From CAVPMW01 sp963706515 (GTDB lineage: Bacteria > Chloroflexota > Anaerolineae > Anaerolineales > UBA4823): a stretch of DNA of 64,000 nucleotides. The notes beneath the pieces were generated by a model. It worked only from the letters and a program-made list of their open reading frames with translations, was not told the origin of the DNA and ran no database searches. Location of the stretch: the NCBI GenBank assembly GCA_963706515.1, contig CAVPMW010000008.1, positions 236,859 to 300,858 on the forward strand. Direction: 5' to 3'. Positions within the stretch are counted from its first letter, which is position 1; the number at the start of each line of letters is the position of its first letter. Below, piece after piece: positions 46,587 through 56,994 of this stretch. A program made the translations under genes and the position numbers.

Positions 46587-48249
46587 TTGAAGAGTCTGGC
46601 GCCCTGGTTGGTAATGTTCATCACATTGGTTGGTGGTTGGCTGCGAGTTGTTAATCCCGGCGGTGAAGGGTTATGGTTGGATGAAACATTCAGCTTGTGG
46701 GTGGCAAACCACAGTGTTGCCGATATGCTGCAGTGGATTGTAAAGATCGACTCACACCCCCCCCTTTATTATCTACTGCTCCATTACTGGATCGTACTCA
46801 ATGGGAATACGCCCTATTATGCCCGTCTCCTTTCTGCATTATTCGGTGCAGCCACAATCCCGGTTATTTACCTGATCGGCAAACGCATATCTGGTGCGGT
46901 GATGGGATTTGCGGCAGCGGTGATCTTCGCTCTTTCGCCTTTTAACATCTACTACGCCCAGGAGACGCGCATGTACACCCTCCTGACCTTCAATGCTGCC
47001 GTGGCGATTTATGCTCTCACCAGACTGCTCACGGATCCACGCTCTGTCAGGTCCATTGGCAGCCAATTTCGGGAATATGTGCATGCCTGGCGTACATTAG
47101 GACCGGTTGAGCCAGACGCTGAAAAAGAATTCAGTTATAAGGATTTGACCCGCAATCAAACCGGATGGAGGGCCTGGATATTCCGTCATCGCTGGTCACC
47201 CATCCAGTCCATTGAGACTGACCTGGCCTGGGTTGCATTTATTGTGTTCTCGGCTGCAACTTTGCTCAGCCACAATACGGCTGTCTTTTTCACTTTAGCT
47301 ACCAATATTTTCGTTCTTAGCCTGATGCTTTATCAAAGGAAAAAGAAATCGGGATCTCCACCTGCCTTCCAGGCTCCCTCTTTTGGGAACTGGGTAGTGG
47401 CTCAGATTGGTATCTTCATACTATGGAGTCCTTGGATATTTGCCTTTATCCAGCAGACCAGCAGAGTCTATCAGGACTTTTGGATTCCGAAACCGACTTG
47501 GGACACCATTACTCAGACGCTTCGAGCCTTATTGAATCCATCCGCGCCAGGTCAAATCAGCCAGGTCATGATATGGATCATGTGCGTGGTGCTTTGTTTC
47601 GGGGTAGTATATTACCGGAAAAAACTTTCGATATTCTTATTTCCTGGCTGCCTTGTTCGCCATCCCCTTCCTGGGTGAGCTGATCGTGAGCATCCGCCGG
47701 CCAATTTTTTTCGATCGAACGCTGATCTGGATCACGATTCCATTGTTCCTGCTGCTGGCGGCGGGTATCGTTCAATTAAGATTTCGTCTTTTTATGATCG
47801 TGGTGCTGGGGGTGTTTGCCACAAACTACCTGTTCTCCACCGGTGATTATTACAGGTTGGTTCATAAAGAGGATTGGAGCACTGCTGCCGGTTATGTCGC
47901 AAATTTCGCTGAAAACGATGATTTGGTCCTTTTCAACTCCAACTTTGTAGTAATCCCATTCGACTATTATTTTAAACCCTATGAACAGCAGTATTCGATC
48001 CAGGTAGTGAAACAAGGAGTTCCTCTGGACCTGTTCGAGGATGGTATCCTGGAACCCAGGATGACGAATAACGATATACCCGGGTTAATTTCATTGTTGA
48101 GTGGGCATGACAGAGTCTGGCTGGTTTACAGCCATGATTCGTATACCGATCCAATGGGACTCGTCCCGCAAACGCTAGCATCGAAGATGAAATTAATCCG
48201 GGAGCGCGATTTTTATGGGGGACAGGTTCAATTATATGGAACTCCCTGA
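46587..48249 (+). CDS. GT-C membrane glycosyltransferase (ArnT/PMT-like), frameshifted
   Basis: About 553 residues. Membrane protein with the first-loop acidic motif GEGLWLDETFSLW, DSHPPLYYLLLHYW, and helix-rich core ALSPFNIYYAQETRMYTLL, typical of PF13231 transferases that use polyprenyl-phosphate sugars. The frame changes near 47650; the C-terminal part holds an external domain. The start is uncertain: TTG 46587 is in frame, while ATG 46574 would need an indel. AT-richer than its neighbours, suggesting transfer. The 3' end overlaps the convergent glgX by 18 bases. Confidence 0.82.
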
Positions 48250-50335
48250 GCCTGATTTCTCGGCGCGGGCAAACAGCACGACAGTGGAACGCGGCGCAAC
48301 AACATACTCACGCTCAGCTACGACCGGAGCGTCCGCCCATTCGACGATGTCCTGCGGCGAGGGTAGGGAGGTCTCGATCCAGCGCCGCCAGGCATGCTGT
48401 GGGTTGCTGCCTGCAGAGGGCAGCTCAAAATCCAAGGCTTCCCAGTAGGCATTGAACAGCAGGTGGAACTTCAGCCTGCCTTTGCGCAGATGGACGGTGT
48501 AAGCCAGGCTGTGCGAGTCATCGCCCCAATCCGGGTGGTTCAGCTTTACTCCGTGCCATTGGATGCGCGCCTGGCTGAGCAGGTCGCTTAAGGAAACGTA
48601 CTTCTCCCCCAGCCCTTTTCCCATACGCAGCCGGTAAGCCACCAGGATCTTTGCAAAGCGGTACAGGTCGGCGTGCTTTTCCAGCAGCGACCAGTCGAAC
48701 CAGGAAGATTTCATTATCCTGGGCGTAGGCGTTGTTATTCCCTTGCTGCGTCCGCCGCACCTCGTCACCCATCAGCAGCATCGGTGCGCCAAAAGCGAGC
48801 AAGTTGGCGACCATGAAGTTCTTAATCTGTCGGCTGCGCACCGCCTCGATGGCTGGTTCAGCGCTGGGTCCTTCCACGCCGTAGTTCCAGCTCAGGTTGT
48901 ATTCGCTGCCATCGCGATTATTCTCACCGTTCGCCCGGTTGTGCTTCCGGTTGTAGGTGACCAGGTCGTTCAGCGTAAAGCCGTCGTGGCAGGTGATAAA
49001 GTTGATGCTCCTCTCCGGCTCGCGCTTCTCGCCGCCGAAGATATCCGGGCTGCCGCGCATACGCTCGGCAAAATGGACGGCGCTGCCGCGATCGCCGCGC
49101 ATAAAGGCGCGCACGTCGTCGCGGAACTTTCCATTCCACTCTTTCCAGCTATCTCCGACGAAGCTCCCCACCTGGTAGAGTCCGGCGGCATCCCAGGCTT
49201 CGGCAATCAGCTTGGTGCCGGCTAATACCGGATCGGAGACGATATCCCACAGCACGGGCGAGTTCTGCCGCGGCGTGCCGTCCTCGTCTCGCGTGAGGAT
49301 CGAAGCCAGGTCGAAACGGAAACCATCCACGTGCATCTCGCGCACCCAATAGCGCAGGCTTTCGACGATCAGGCGGCGCACGATTGGGTGGTTGGTATTG
49401 AGCGTGTTGCCCGTGCCGGTGAAGTTTGCATATACAGCGCGCTTCTCAGCAAGGATGTAATAAGCTGAATTTTCCAGCCCGCGGAAGCAGAGGGTGGGTC
49501 CATGCGCGTTCCCCTCGGCGGTGTGGTTGTAGACGACATCCAGGATGACCTCGATCTCTGAGCGGTGGAGCGCCTTGACCATGGCGCGGAACTCTTCAAG
49601 CGGGGATAAGGCATTGGCTGAGGTGCTGTAGCCGTGGTGCGGCGCAAAGAAGGAGACCGGGGAATATCCCCAGTAATTGACCAGTCCACGCGGGGCGTCC
49701 TGCTCATCGAATTGGAACACCGGCAGCAGCTCGACCGCGGTGATCCCCAGGTCTTTCAGGTAGGGGATTTTATCGATCACACCCAGGTAGGTGCCACGCC
49801 GCTCGGGCGACACACCGGAGTTGGGGTTTTTGGTCAGCCCGCCTACGTGCATCTCGTAGATAACCGTGTGAGCGAACGGTCGTTGGAGAGGGTTGTCGCC
49901 TTCCCAATCGTAGCTGGAAGGGTCGACGACGACGTTCTTCATAGCGAAGGGAGTGTTATCCCCTCGCTGCGAGGCGGCTTTGCGGCTGTACTGCTCGGGG
50001 ATGTCCACGCAGCGCCCGTACGGATCGAGCAGCACCTTCTCGCCGTCGAAGCGCAGCCCGGCCTCCGGCTCGTAGGGACCGTAGGCGCGCCAGGCATACA
50101 GCTGCCCGGTCCCCAGGTGGCTGACGAAGATGTGCCAGTAGTGATACGTGCGGTGCCGGTCGGGTTTAAGCTGGAAGACCTGGCTGGGGGCGGCGTCCTC
50201 AGCCTGGTCGAACAGCAGCAGCTCGACCTTCTCCGCACTCTTTGAATAGACGCAGAAATTGACCCCATCCGGATATACGGTGGCTCCCAGGGGAAAAGAA
50301 CGCCCGGGCAGGATCTGGAGTTTCATTGAAGGCAT
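48232..50335 (-). CDS. glgX: Glycogen debranching enzyme GlgX (isoamylase type), frameshifted
   Basis: About 700 residues. N-terminal CBM48 (GATVYPDGVNFCVYSKSAEK), then the GH13 barrel: LVNYWGYSPVSFFAPHHGYS, LDVVYNHTAEGN, DGFRFDLASIL with the nucleophile Asp, LIAEAWD with the acid Glu, ITCHDGFTLNDLVTYNRKHN. The break near 48710 follows NAYAQDNEI, after which SSWFDWSLLEKH continues into the C-terminal beta domain. Hydrolyses alpha-1,6 branches of glycogen; no other glg gene is visible. Confidence 0.93.
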
Positions 50336-50361
50336 TTTCTAAATGGGAGACTGCTTGGGAA

Positions 50362-51489
50362 TCACAATGACCGGCGATAAACGCGGTGATTTTTATACGG
50401 GATCCCGCCCAGGCTGATCAAATCCCGGCGCATGTCCACCGCGCTCTCGGCGACCTGGGTCATTTCGGCGTATTTGAAGTGAAACTGGGAGGCGGTGTCT
50501 TCCATCTCTGCGTACATCAGGGCGTTTCCGCCGCGTCCCTGGAACTCCGGCAGGACTCCGGCGCCGTTGACCGAGATCCACTCGCTGCGGCGCAGCTCAA
50601 TCAGCAGGTCGAAAATGCCAAATGGCAGCAGGCGGCCTTTGTTGCGCTGCAGCGCGGCGGAGACGTCTGGAAAGCCGAACAGGAACCCGACCGCGTCATC
50701 GCCGTGGGCGATAATCTTGATCAGCTTTGGGTTGGCGACGGTCATTAAGTTATCCACGGTGAAGTCGATCTCGCGCTGAGTCAGGGGCACGTACTCCCAG
50801 TTGTGGACGAAAGCCTCGTTGTAGGCTTTACCGATGCGGTCTGCCCAGGCGATCAGCTCCTTCTTATTTTTGAAGCGGAGCACGCGCAGCGTGCCGCGCT
50901 GCTCGACGCGCTGGGCGATGCTGTGGATGCGTTCGGGGATCTTGAATTTTCCCGTCTCCACGTAGCACGAAAGAAAATCGACCTCCTTTTCAAAGCCGAG
51001 TTTCTCCACCTGGGTGACATTGTAAGCGTGGTTGTAATTCATCATGGTCATCATCTGGCGGTGCTCGAAGCCGTCCACCAGCATCCCGTAGCCATCCAGG
51101 ACGGCAAATCCCTTCGGCCCGATGATCTCGGTCAGCCCGCGCTGCCGCGCCCACTCGAAGGCGCGCTCGAACAAAGCATTGGCAGTCTCCTGGTCGTCCA
51201 TGCATTCGTAGAAATAGAACTGGGCGCGCTGCGTGTGGTGGTATTCGTTGTAGTGGTTATTGACCAGGACCGCGATCCGCCCGACGTCCTCGCTCCCCTG
51301 CCTGGCGATGAAGAAATCTGCCTGGGAGTGCTCGTAAAACGGGTGTTTTTTACGGTTGAGCGTGTTCTCCACGTCGATACGGATCGGCGGGACCCATTGC
51401 GGCGTATCCTTGTACAAGCGGAAGGGGACCTCGACGAATCTATGGACCTGTTTTTTGATGCTGGTATCGATCTGCTCAACCTGGACCAT
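50362..51489 (-). CDS. GNAT-fold protein, uncharacterised
   Basis: 375 residues from ATG 51489 (GAGGAGAGG upstream). VEVPFRLYKDTPQWVPP, HPFYEHSQADFFIARQG, GRIAVLVNNHYNEYH and VNGAGVLPEFQGRGGNALM (acetyl-CoA loop-like) fit the large GNAT-related family of putative acyltransferases. Substrate unknown. Sits 26 bases upstream of glgX on the same strand. Confidence 0.78.
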   Translation of the reverse strand: MVQVEQIDTSIKKQVHRFVEVPFRLYKDTPQWVPPIRIDVENTLNRKKHPFYEHSQADFFIARQGSEDVGRIAVLVNNHYNEYHHTQRAQFYFYECMDDQETANALFERAFEWARQRGLTEIIGPKGFAVLDGYGMLVDGFEHRQMMTMMNYNHAYNVTQVEKLGFEKEVDFLSCYVETGKFKIPERIHSIAQRVEQRGTLRVLRFKNKKELIAWADRIGKAYNEAFVHNWEYVPLTQREIDFTVDNLMTVANPKLIKIIAHGDDAVGFLFGFPDVSAALQRNKGRLLPFGIFDLLIELRRSEWISVNGAGVLPEFQGRGGNALMYAEMEDTASQFHFKYAEMTQVAESAVDMRRDLISLGGIPYKNHRVYRRSL

Positions 51490-51650
51490 GTTGCCTCTCC
51501 TCAATCGTCAATTTTGTCTCTGTTAGCCCACATTTGCAGTTCCCATCCATGATTGTAATGGCAAAGAAAGACCTCAAACTCTTGAAAGGGGTACTTTCTC
51601 ACCAGTACTTCTGACCTCCCTTTTATGGAGAACTGTGCAGGCAGCGTATG

Positions 51651-51896
51651 CTATTCACTTATTTCTTCGATTGATATGCCACGCCCAAGCCGTAAGCTTT
51701 GTCGTGCCTTCTCGATTCGTTGCAGAAAGGCAGGGTCTTGCTCCAAACGATACTCGAACCAAGCGTCTTCAGATTCAAAACCAATCAGAAGGCCAGCCGG
51801 CTTACCGTGACGGGTTATGACGATGTCTTCTTTCTCTGCCAGACGTATATACTTGGATAGGTCATCTTTAACCTCAGAAAGGGGTACCTGTTTCAT
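51651..51896 (-). CDS. Phd/YefM-type antitoxin
   Basis: 81 residues from ATG 51896, which overlaps the toxin stop (TGATG). MKQVPLSEVKDDLSKYIRLA and IVITRHGKPAGLLIGF are the PHD/YefM DNA-binding fold; the tail WFEYRLEQDPAFLQRIEKAR would wrap the toxin. Second in the operon after the toxin, the reverse of the common order. Confidence 0.85.
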   Translation of the reverse strand: MKQVPLSEVKDDLSKYIRLAEKEDIVITRHGKPAGLLIGFESEDAWFEYRLEQDPAFLQRIEKARQSLRLGRGISIEEISE

Positions 51897-52185
51897 CACT
51901 TTTCTCCTACCTTGTTGAGCCATTTATCAGCCTCCGATTTAGGGATAATTGCTAAAATCTCAACGATATCGTCAGTCACATCGTAATACACTCGAATATC
52001 TTCTACACGTAACCGATATTGTGGCCTAGTTACTCCCCGCAAGCGTTTGATCCTGCTCCTGCTAGTTATTGTAGGTGAGTGACGTAGATGGGTTTCAATT
52101 GCATCTCGGACTTCAACCCGCAGATTAGCTTTCAGATCATGCAGGTCTTCAATGCCTCGGGAGAAATAATAATAGAATAACGCAT
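51896..52185 (-). CDS. RelE/ParE-family toxin, frameshifted
   Basis: About 96 residues. ATG 52185 begins MRYSIIISPEA; one base is missing near 52158, after which the frame gives IEDLHDLKANLRVEVRDAIE, LRGVTRPQYRLRVEDIRVYY, DVTDDIVEILAIIPKSEAD. The LRG-x-x-x-RxR-D-x-RV-x-Y core is typical of RelE/ParE mRNA interferases or gyrase poisons. The break may be a sequencing error or inactivation. Confidence 0.75.
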
Positions 52186-52186
52186 T

Positions 52187-52207
52187 TCTGGCTATATTAT
52201 AGCCAGA
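52187..52207. promoter_or_regulatory. Palindromic operator abutting the toxin start
   Basis: TCTGGCTAT-ATT-ATAGCCAGA, perfect 9-bp arms, one base upstream of the toxin ATG. It occupies the ribosome-binding site position, so binding of a toxin-antitoxin complex or RNA folding could directly block expression. Confidence 0.65.
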
Positions 52208-52385
52208 TTTATTGATAAATCAATGAGAGTATTTAAGAGATTTCTAAATACATATTCTATTTATGATGACAAATACTTTTTATAATTTCCGATTTCGAGG
52301 AATAGAACGAGTTGCCTGTTTATTAGACTCAAATAATTATATGTAAATTGAGTTGATTCCTAAAAATATCCTATTGCTTCTATTC

Positions 52386-52937
52386 TCATTCAATTCTGCC
52401 ACCGACAACAACAAAATGCGGAGCATCGCTCTCAGGACAAAATATTCGCCAGTCTTCAGCTCTCGACCCGGCGGGAAATATGGCTATCCTGTATCCGCCT
52501 GAGAGAGCAATGCTAACCCCACCGTATCTATCCACCTGAACATCTTCCACAACAAATTTATTACTGTTGGTAATATAAGATTTTGTCTGAGGGTCATACT
52601 CACCCAACAAAGAACCTATCAATTTATCTTGAAGGTTACCATCCTTCTCATAATCCCAACTATCCCAATCAAAATCTGCATCAGCTTCAGTCGGCTCCCA
52701 CAAGTCGGATCGCCCGGTCACAATGCCTTGCGGACCTTCGATACGCCAGGGACATTGAACGTGTAAGGCATATTCCCCAATAGTTCCATCCTCGACGGTT
52801 TTGATCTGTCCAAAATGGAAGATGCGCATATCTGCAGCTCGTCGCGCGATAGAGAGTTTTAACCCAATAAGTGGTTTTAGTTGAGTTTCGATCTGACCAA
52901 TTATTATAGACACAGCCCAACCTGTGGGTATTTCCAT
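52386..52937 (-). CDS. Uncharacterised protein
   Basis: 183 residues, acidic, cytoplasmic. The N-terminal amphipathic part (LIGLKLSIARRAADMRIFHFG) leads to HVQCPWRIEGPQGIVTGRSDLW and a Trp/Asp-rich middle. Layout resembles small immunity-type proteins scattered in bacterial genomes; no named family recognised. AT-richer than the surroundings, next to toxin-antitoxin genes. Confidence 0.6.
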   Translation of the reverse strand: MEIPTGWAVSIIIGQIETQLKPLIGLKLSIARRAADMRIFHFGQIKTVEDGTIGEYALHVQCPWRIEGPQGIVTGRSDLWEPTEADADFDWDSWDYEKDGNLQDKLIGSLLGEYDPQTKSYITNSNKFVVEDVQVDRYGGVSIALSGGYRIAIFPAGSRAEDWRIFCPESDAPHFVVVGGRIE

Positions 52938-52971
52938 ACTTTATTAATATCCGCCCGGATAATATTCCCTC

Positions 52972-53211
52972 TTAATACTCGGGCCATTCAACCTCCTCTG
53001 CCAATCTCTCTTCAGCCAGTTTTTGTTCGAATTGCCGGTCTAATTTGGCGGATTCTCGTGCCAGGCGGCTATGCTCCAGGCAGGAGAGCTTCTCTTCAAT
53101 CGCTTCCTGGATTGCTCGGCTACGACTTGGGAATTGCTTCTCTGCAACCAAGTTATCCAGTCGTTTAAGGAGCTCTCGATCAATAGTTATCGATATTTTT
53201 CCTTTTGTCAT
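52972..53211 (-). CDS. Ribbon-helix-helix (CopG-like) antitoxin
   Basis: 79 residues from ATG 53211. ISITIDRELLKRLDNLVAEK then FPSRSRAIQEAIEEKL is the RHH DNA-binding motif, followed by a charged helix. Normally paired with MazF-like toxins; none follows, so it may be an orphan or work with the unknown gene downstream. Confidence 0.8.
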   Translation of the reverse strand: MTKGKISITIDRELLKRLDNLVAEKQFPSRSRAIQEAIEEKLSCLEHSRLARESAKLDRQFEQKLAEERLAEEVEWPEY

Positions 53212-53243
53212 AGCGTCCTCAGTTCCGCTAATATTTTTGGATG

Positions 53244-53990
53244 TCATTTCCCGGCAATCTCGTTTATACCATGCTCCTGCACTGCCAGCGCACCATCTCT
53301 TAGGGTCAGGATGCGGTCGGCGTGGCTGGCAGCCTCCCGGCTGTGGGTGACCAGGATCAGGTTCTTGCCCGCCTGGCGGGTGAGGCGGTCGAGCAGGTCG
53401 AGCACCTGGCGCCCGGTATTCTCATCCAGGTTGCCGGTGGGCTCGTCCGCCAGCACCAGCAGCGGGTCGTGCACCAGCGCCCGGGCGATTGCCACCCGCT
53501 GCTGCTCGCCGCCGGACAGGCGATCGGGGAACGCATCCAGCCGGTCGGCGAGCCCCACTTCCTCGAGCAGCGCCACCGCCCGTGGGCGCGCCTCCTTCGG
53601 GGTCAGCCCGACCAGCTCCAGGGGGAGCAGGGTATTTTCGAGCACGCTCAGGGTGGGGATCAGGTTGAAAAACTGGAATACAAAGCCGATCTTTTCCCGG
53701 CGGAAGAGCGTCCTCTGGCGATCGTCCATCTCGGTCAGGTTTTGGTCTTTCACCCAGATCGTCCCGCTGTCCGCCAGGTCGATGCCCGAGATCAAATTGA
53801 GCAGGGTGCTCTTGCCGCTGCCGCTTTTCCCCAGGATCGCGCAGAACTCGCCTTCCGGGAATTCCGCGTTCGCAGAGTTGAGAATTAGATGGCGCTGCTC
53901 GCCTTCCAGGTAGCTTTTCGTCAGGTCGACCAGGTAAAGGAAGCAATTCCCTGGCGGCAGCGTGCTGGATGGATCGACCTTCCTACTCAT
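53244..53990 (-). CDS. ABC transporter ATPase (LolD/MacB type)
   Basis: 248 residues from ATG 53990, overlapping the aldo/keto reductase stop. Walker A GKSGSGKST, Q-loop FVFQFFNLIPTLSVLEN, signature LSGGEQQR, Walker B LVLADEPTGNLD, H-loop VTHSREAA. This type pairs with FtsX-like permeases. The only such permease in the window is at 43539-46221, beside attH, so they probably form one exporter separated by an insertion. Confidence 0.93.
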   Translation of the reverse strand: MSRKVDPSSTLPPGNCFLYLVDLTKSYLEGEQRHLILNSANAEFPEGEFCAILGKSGSGKSTLLNLISGIDLADSGTIWVKDQNLTEMDDRQRTLFRREKIGFVFQFFNLIPTLSVLENTLLPLELVGLTPKEARPRAVALLEEVGLADRLDAFPDRLSGGEQQRVAIARALVHDPLLVLADEPTGNLDENTGRQVLDLLDRLTRQAGKNLILVTHSREAASHADRILTLRDGALAVQEHGINEIAGK

Positions 53991-54969
53991 TGGTTTGCTC
54001 GCTGACCATATCCAGCCTGGCAACCTCTTCCTGGGTGAGCTTCCAGCCCATAGCGGCGCAATTATCCTCGGCCTGCTTGATATTCTTCACACCCGGGATC
54101 GGAACGCCGCCTTTGCACATGATCCAGTTCAAGGCGACCTGCGCCGGGGTCTTGCCGTCGTGATCCATTCCGATGTTGCGCATGGATTGGATGAGAGATC
54201 CCAGGCGTTCCAGCCGGGCAGCCGTCCATTTTTCATGCCGGCTGCGCGGCGGAGGATTTTCCGGGGTATATTTACCGGTCAGCAGTCCCTGCGCCAGTGG
54301 GCTGTAGGCGATCAGGGTCACCCCCAAATCCTGGCACAGGCTGAGCAAGCCGTTCTTTTCCACCCTCCGGTTGAGCAGGTGGTACTCCACCTGGTTGGAA
54401 GCCAGAGGCAGCCCGCGTTTTTCCAGCACCTGCTGGGCGCGGCGCATCTGCAGCTTGTTGTAATTCGAAACTCCCACAGCTCGGGTCAGGCCGCGCTCCA
54501 CTGCATCCGCCAGCCCCTCTACCCAGGTTTCGATCGGCATCGGCGGGTAGGGCCAATGCACCTGGTAGAGATCTACCTGCTTGATCCCCAGCCGCTCCAG
54601 GCTGGCTTGCAATGCATGGATCAGGCTGTGCCGGGTCAAGCGCCAGGGGTAGGGAAAAAATTTCGTAGCCAGGACGAGCGGCGTGCGCTCGCTGTGGGCC
54701 TCTTCTGGCGCCTTATGGATTGGCAGGTATTTGCCCAGGAGCCTCTCCGAGCGACCGCGCCCGTAGATCTCGGCAGTATCAAAGAAGCTGACCCCGGCGT
54801 CAAGGGCTGCGGCGATCGCAGCCTGGATGTCCTCGTCACCGTAGGACTGCCCGTATCCCCAATACACGCGGTCCCCCCATTCCCAGCAGCCGATCCCCAA
54901 AGGAGATATCTGGATGTCAGTTTTACCCAGGCAAAGCGTGTGGGGGAGCTCATCTATTGGCGCATTCAT
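53983..54969 (-). CDS. Aldo/keto reductase
   Basis: 328 residues from ATG 54969 (GGAG site). NADPH-dependent carbonyl reductase barrel: FFDTAEIYGRGRSE (catalytic Asp, Tyr), LATKFFP (Lys), YQVHWPYPPMP (His), AVGVSNYNK, IPGVKNIKQAEDN (cofactor site). Follows ldh by 41 bases, and its end overlaps the ABC ATPase start. Confidence 0.94.
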   Translation of the reverse strand: MNAPIDELPHTLCLGKTDIQISPLGIGCWEWGDRVYWGYGQSYGDEDIQAAIAAALDAGVSFFDTAEIYGRGRSERLLGKYLPIHKAPEEAHSERTPLVLATKFFPYPWRLTRHSLIHALQASLERLGIKQVDLYQVHWPYPPMPIETWVEGLADAVERGLTRAVGVSNYNKLQMRRAQQVLEKRGLPLASNQVEYHLLNRRVEKNGLLSLCQDLGVTLIAYSPLAQGLLTGKYTPENPPPRSRHEKWTAARLERLGSLIQSMRNIGMDHDGKTPAQVALNWIMCKGGVPIPGVKNIKQAEDNCAAMGWKLTQEEVARLDMVSEQTNE

Positions 54970-55010
54970 GTTGATTCTCCATATCGGCTGAGCGAGCCTG
55001 CAGTGCCGCC

Positions 55011-55952
55011 TCAAACGCCCAAATCATCCAGGTAGCCGCGGATCAGCTGGGCGCTGGCATTGAGCTGCTTCTCTTCGTCCTCATTCAGGGATGGCGTCAG
55101 CATCGAGATCACCCCTTGCCCGCCCAACAGGCGCGGCATAGAAATGGTCACGTCCCGCACCCCGGCAACCGTCTCGGCAGGGCTGCAGATCGTTAGGATG
55201 GAGCGCTGGTCGTCCAGGATAACCTCGCAGATGCGGGCAATCGCGCTGCCGATCCCGTAATAGGTCGCACCCTTGCCCGCGATGATCCGGCTCGCAGCCT
55301 GGCGCACCTGCTGGTCGATCTCGAGGTGGTCTTCGGAGCACAGACTGAGCTGGTAATTCTGGCAGTACTCTTCCAGCGGCAGACCGCCGACCGTGACGAT
55401 CGACCAGGTCAGGACTTCCGAATCGCCGTGCTCGCCCAGCACGTAAGCGTGAACGTGGTTGGAATCTACGCCCAATTTTAGTGAGAGCAGCGAGCGGAAG
55501 CGGGCTGTATCTAAGGTCGTACCGCTGCCGATCACTCGCTCGCTGCCGAGCCCGTACTCCGCCGCGCAGCGCGCGGCGAGGTGGGTCATGATATCCACCG
55601 GGTTGGTCGCTACGACCAGGACAGCTTCCGGGGCGGCCTGCAGGACCTGGGGGATCACCTGGCGAAAGACCGCCGCATTCCTGCCGAGCAGTTCGAGGCG
55701 GCTCTCGCCCGGTTTTTGGCTTACTCCGGCTGTGATCACGACCACCCGGCAGCCGGAGAGGTCGGCGTAGTCGCCGGCGCTGACGTTCACCGGGTGGGCA
55801 AAAGGAACGGCGTGCAGGATGTCATCCGCCTCGGCGTTGGAGCGCGCCCGGTTCAGGTCCACCAGGACCAGCTCACGCGCCACCCCGCGCATCACGATCG
55901 CATATCCGGCAGTCGCCCCTACCAGTCCGCTGCCCACGATACCAACCTTCAT
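55011..55952 (-). CDS. ldh: L-lactate dehydrogenase
   Basis: 313 residues. Rossmann loop GSGLVGATA (7-15), acidic NAD residue D32, Q79 in VSQKPGESR (Gln favours lactate over malate), Arg in [14 protein letters not shown], and catalytic H175 in GEHGDSE. Interconverts pyruvate and lactate with NADH, consistent with fermentation. Malate dehydrogenase is less likely because of Q79. Confidence 0.92.
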   Translation of the reverse strand: MKVGIVGSGLVGATAGYAIVMRGVARELVLVDLNRARSNAEADDILHAVPFAHPVNVSAGDYADLSGCRVVVITAGVSQKPGESRLELLGRNAAVFRQVIPQVLQAAPEAVLVVATNPVDIMTHLAARCAAEYGLGSERVIGSGTTLDTARFRSLLSLKLGVDSNHVHAYVLGEHGDSEVLTWSIVTVGGLPLEEYCQNYQLSLCSEDHLEIDQQVRQAASRIIAGKGATYYGIGSAIARICEVILDDQRSILTICSPAETVAGVRDVTISMPRLLGGQGVISMLTPSLNEDEEKQLNASAQLIRGYLDDLGV

Positions 55953-56002
55953 CTCTTTACCTCTCTTTCAGCAAATCCTGTCGAGAAATATCATCCCTGT
56001 AT

Positions 56003-56915
56003 TTACTGGAGCAAGTCGCGCAAAGCAGCTTCGACTTTGTCGAACTTAAAATGGAATCCCATATCCAACAGGCGCCGTGGGATTTCGCGCTGACCTTCCA
56101 AGAGGATGATCGACATCTCGCCGAAGGCGATTTTGAGCGCAAATGCGGGTAGGGGGATGGCGGATGGGCGGCTGATGACCCGACCGAGCGTCCTGGTGAG
56201 CTCGGTCATGGTCACCGGGTTCGGCGCAGACAGGTTGAAGACGCCCTGCGCTCCTGGATTGTCAATGAAATAGCGGATAGCTGCGACTTCGTCTTCCAGG
56301 TGGATCCAGGGGAACCACTGCTTTCCGCTGCCGATCCGCCCGCCGGCGTACAGGCGGAATGGCAGGAGCATGCGCGGGAGAGGGCCGCCTTCCGTGCTGA
56401 GAATGACCCCCGTGCGAAATACCACCCGGCGGATCCCCAGAGTCTCTATGCCCGCGGTGGATTTCTCCCATGCCTGGCAGACCTGCGCCAGGAAATCGTC
56501 GCCTGGGGTGGCCGCTTCGGTGATTTCTTCGTCTCCGCGCGGGCCGTAATACCCCACTGCCGAAGCCTGCACCACCACCTGGGGCTTGCGCCCTGCTTGC
56601 TGGATCGCCTGTGTCAGCGCCTCGCCCGGCTTAACCCGGCTGTCCAGGATCCTGGTCTTCATCTGCGGGCTCCAGCGACGGGCGGACAGGTTTTCTCCGG
56701 TCAGATTAACGACCGCGTCGGCTATCGTTGAGCTCAGCCACCCAGCCGGCGGGGGTATCTCCATCCCAGAGGGCAAACCTGGCTCCTGTGGCTCCTTGTT
56801 TGGCCGGAGTCTCAGGATTGCGCGTCAGCACGGTCACATTGTGCCCATCCTTAAGCAGGCTGGCTGTCAGTGCTCGCCCGATCAATCCACTTCCCCCAGC
56901 AACGATTACTTTCAT
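56003..56915 (-). CDS. TIGR01777-type NAD(P)-dependent epimerase, frameshifted
   Basis: About 303 residues. IVAGGSGLIGRALTASLLKD nucleotide loop, VTVLTRNPE, then after a break near 56735 VVNLTGENLSARRWSPQMK, QASAVGYYGPRGDE, VVFRTGVILSTEGG, FPWIHLEDEV and the DUF1731 C-terminal piece LPAFALKIAFGEMSI. Substrate unknown; relatives are often misnamed cell-division inhibitor SulA. Confidence 0.9.
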
Positions 56916-56994
56916 TTTCTATCTCCAGCCTCGGATCCCCGATAAAAACGCGTGAATCCTTGATTGTGTATTACACAGCTATTGTTTGTATTTC

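Noticed and set aside
53962..55035. 357-residue plus-strand frame opposite the aldo/keto reductase
   Set aside because: Antisense to a gene with all catalytic motifs; composition is of shadow type and it has no recognisable motif.
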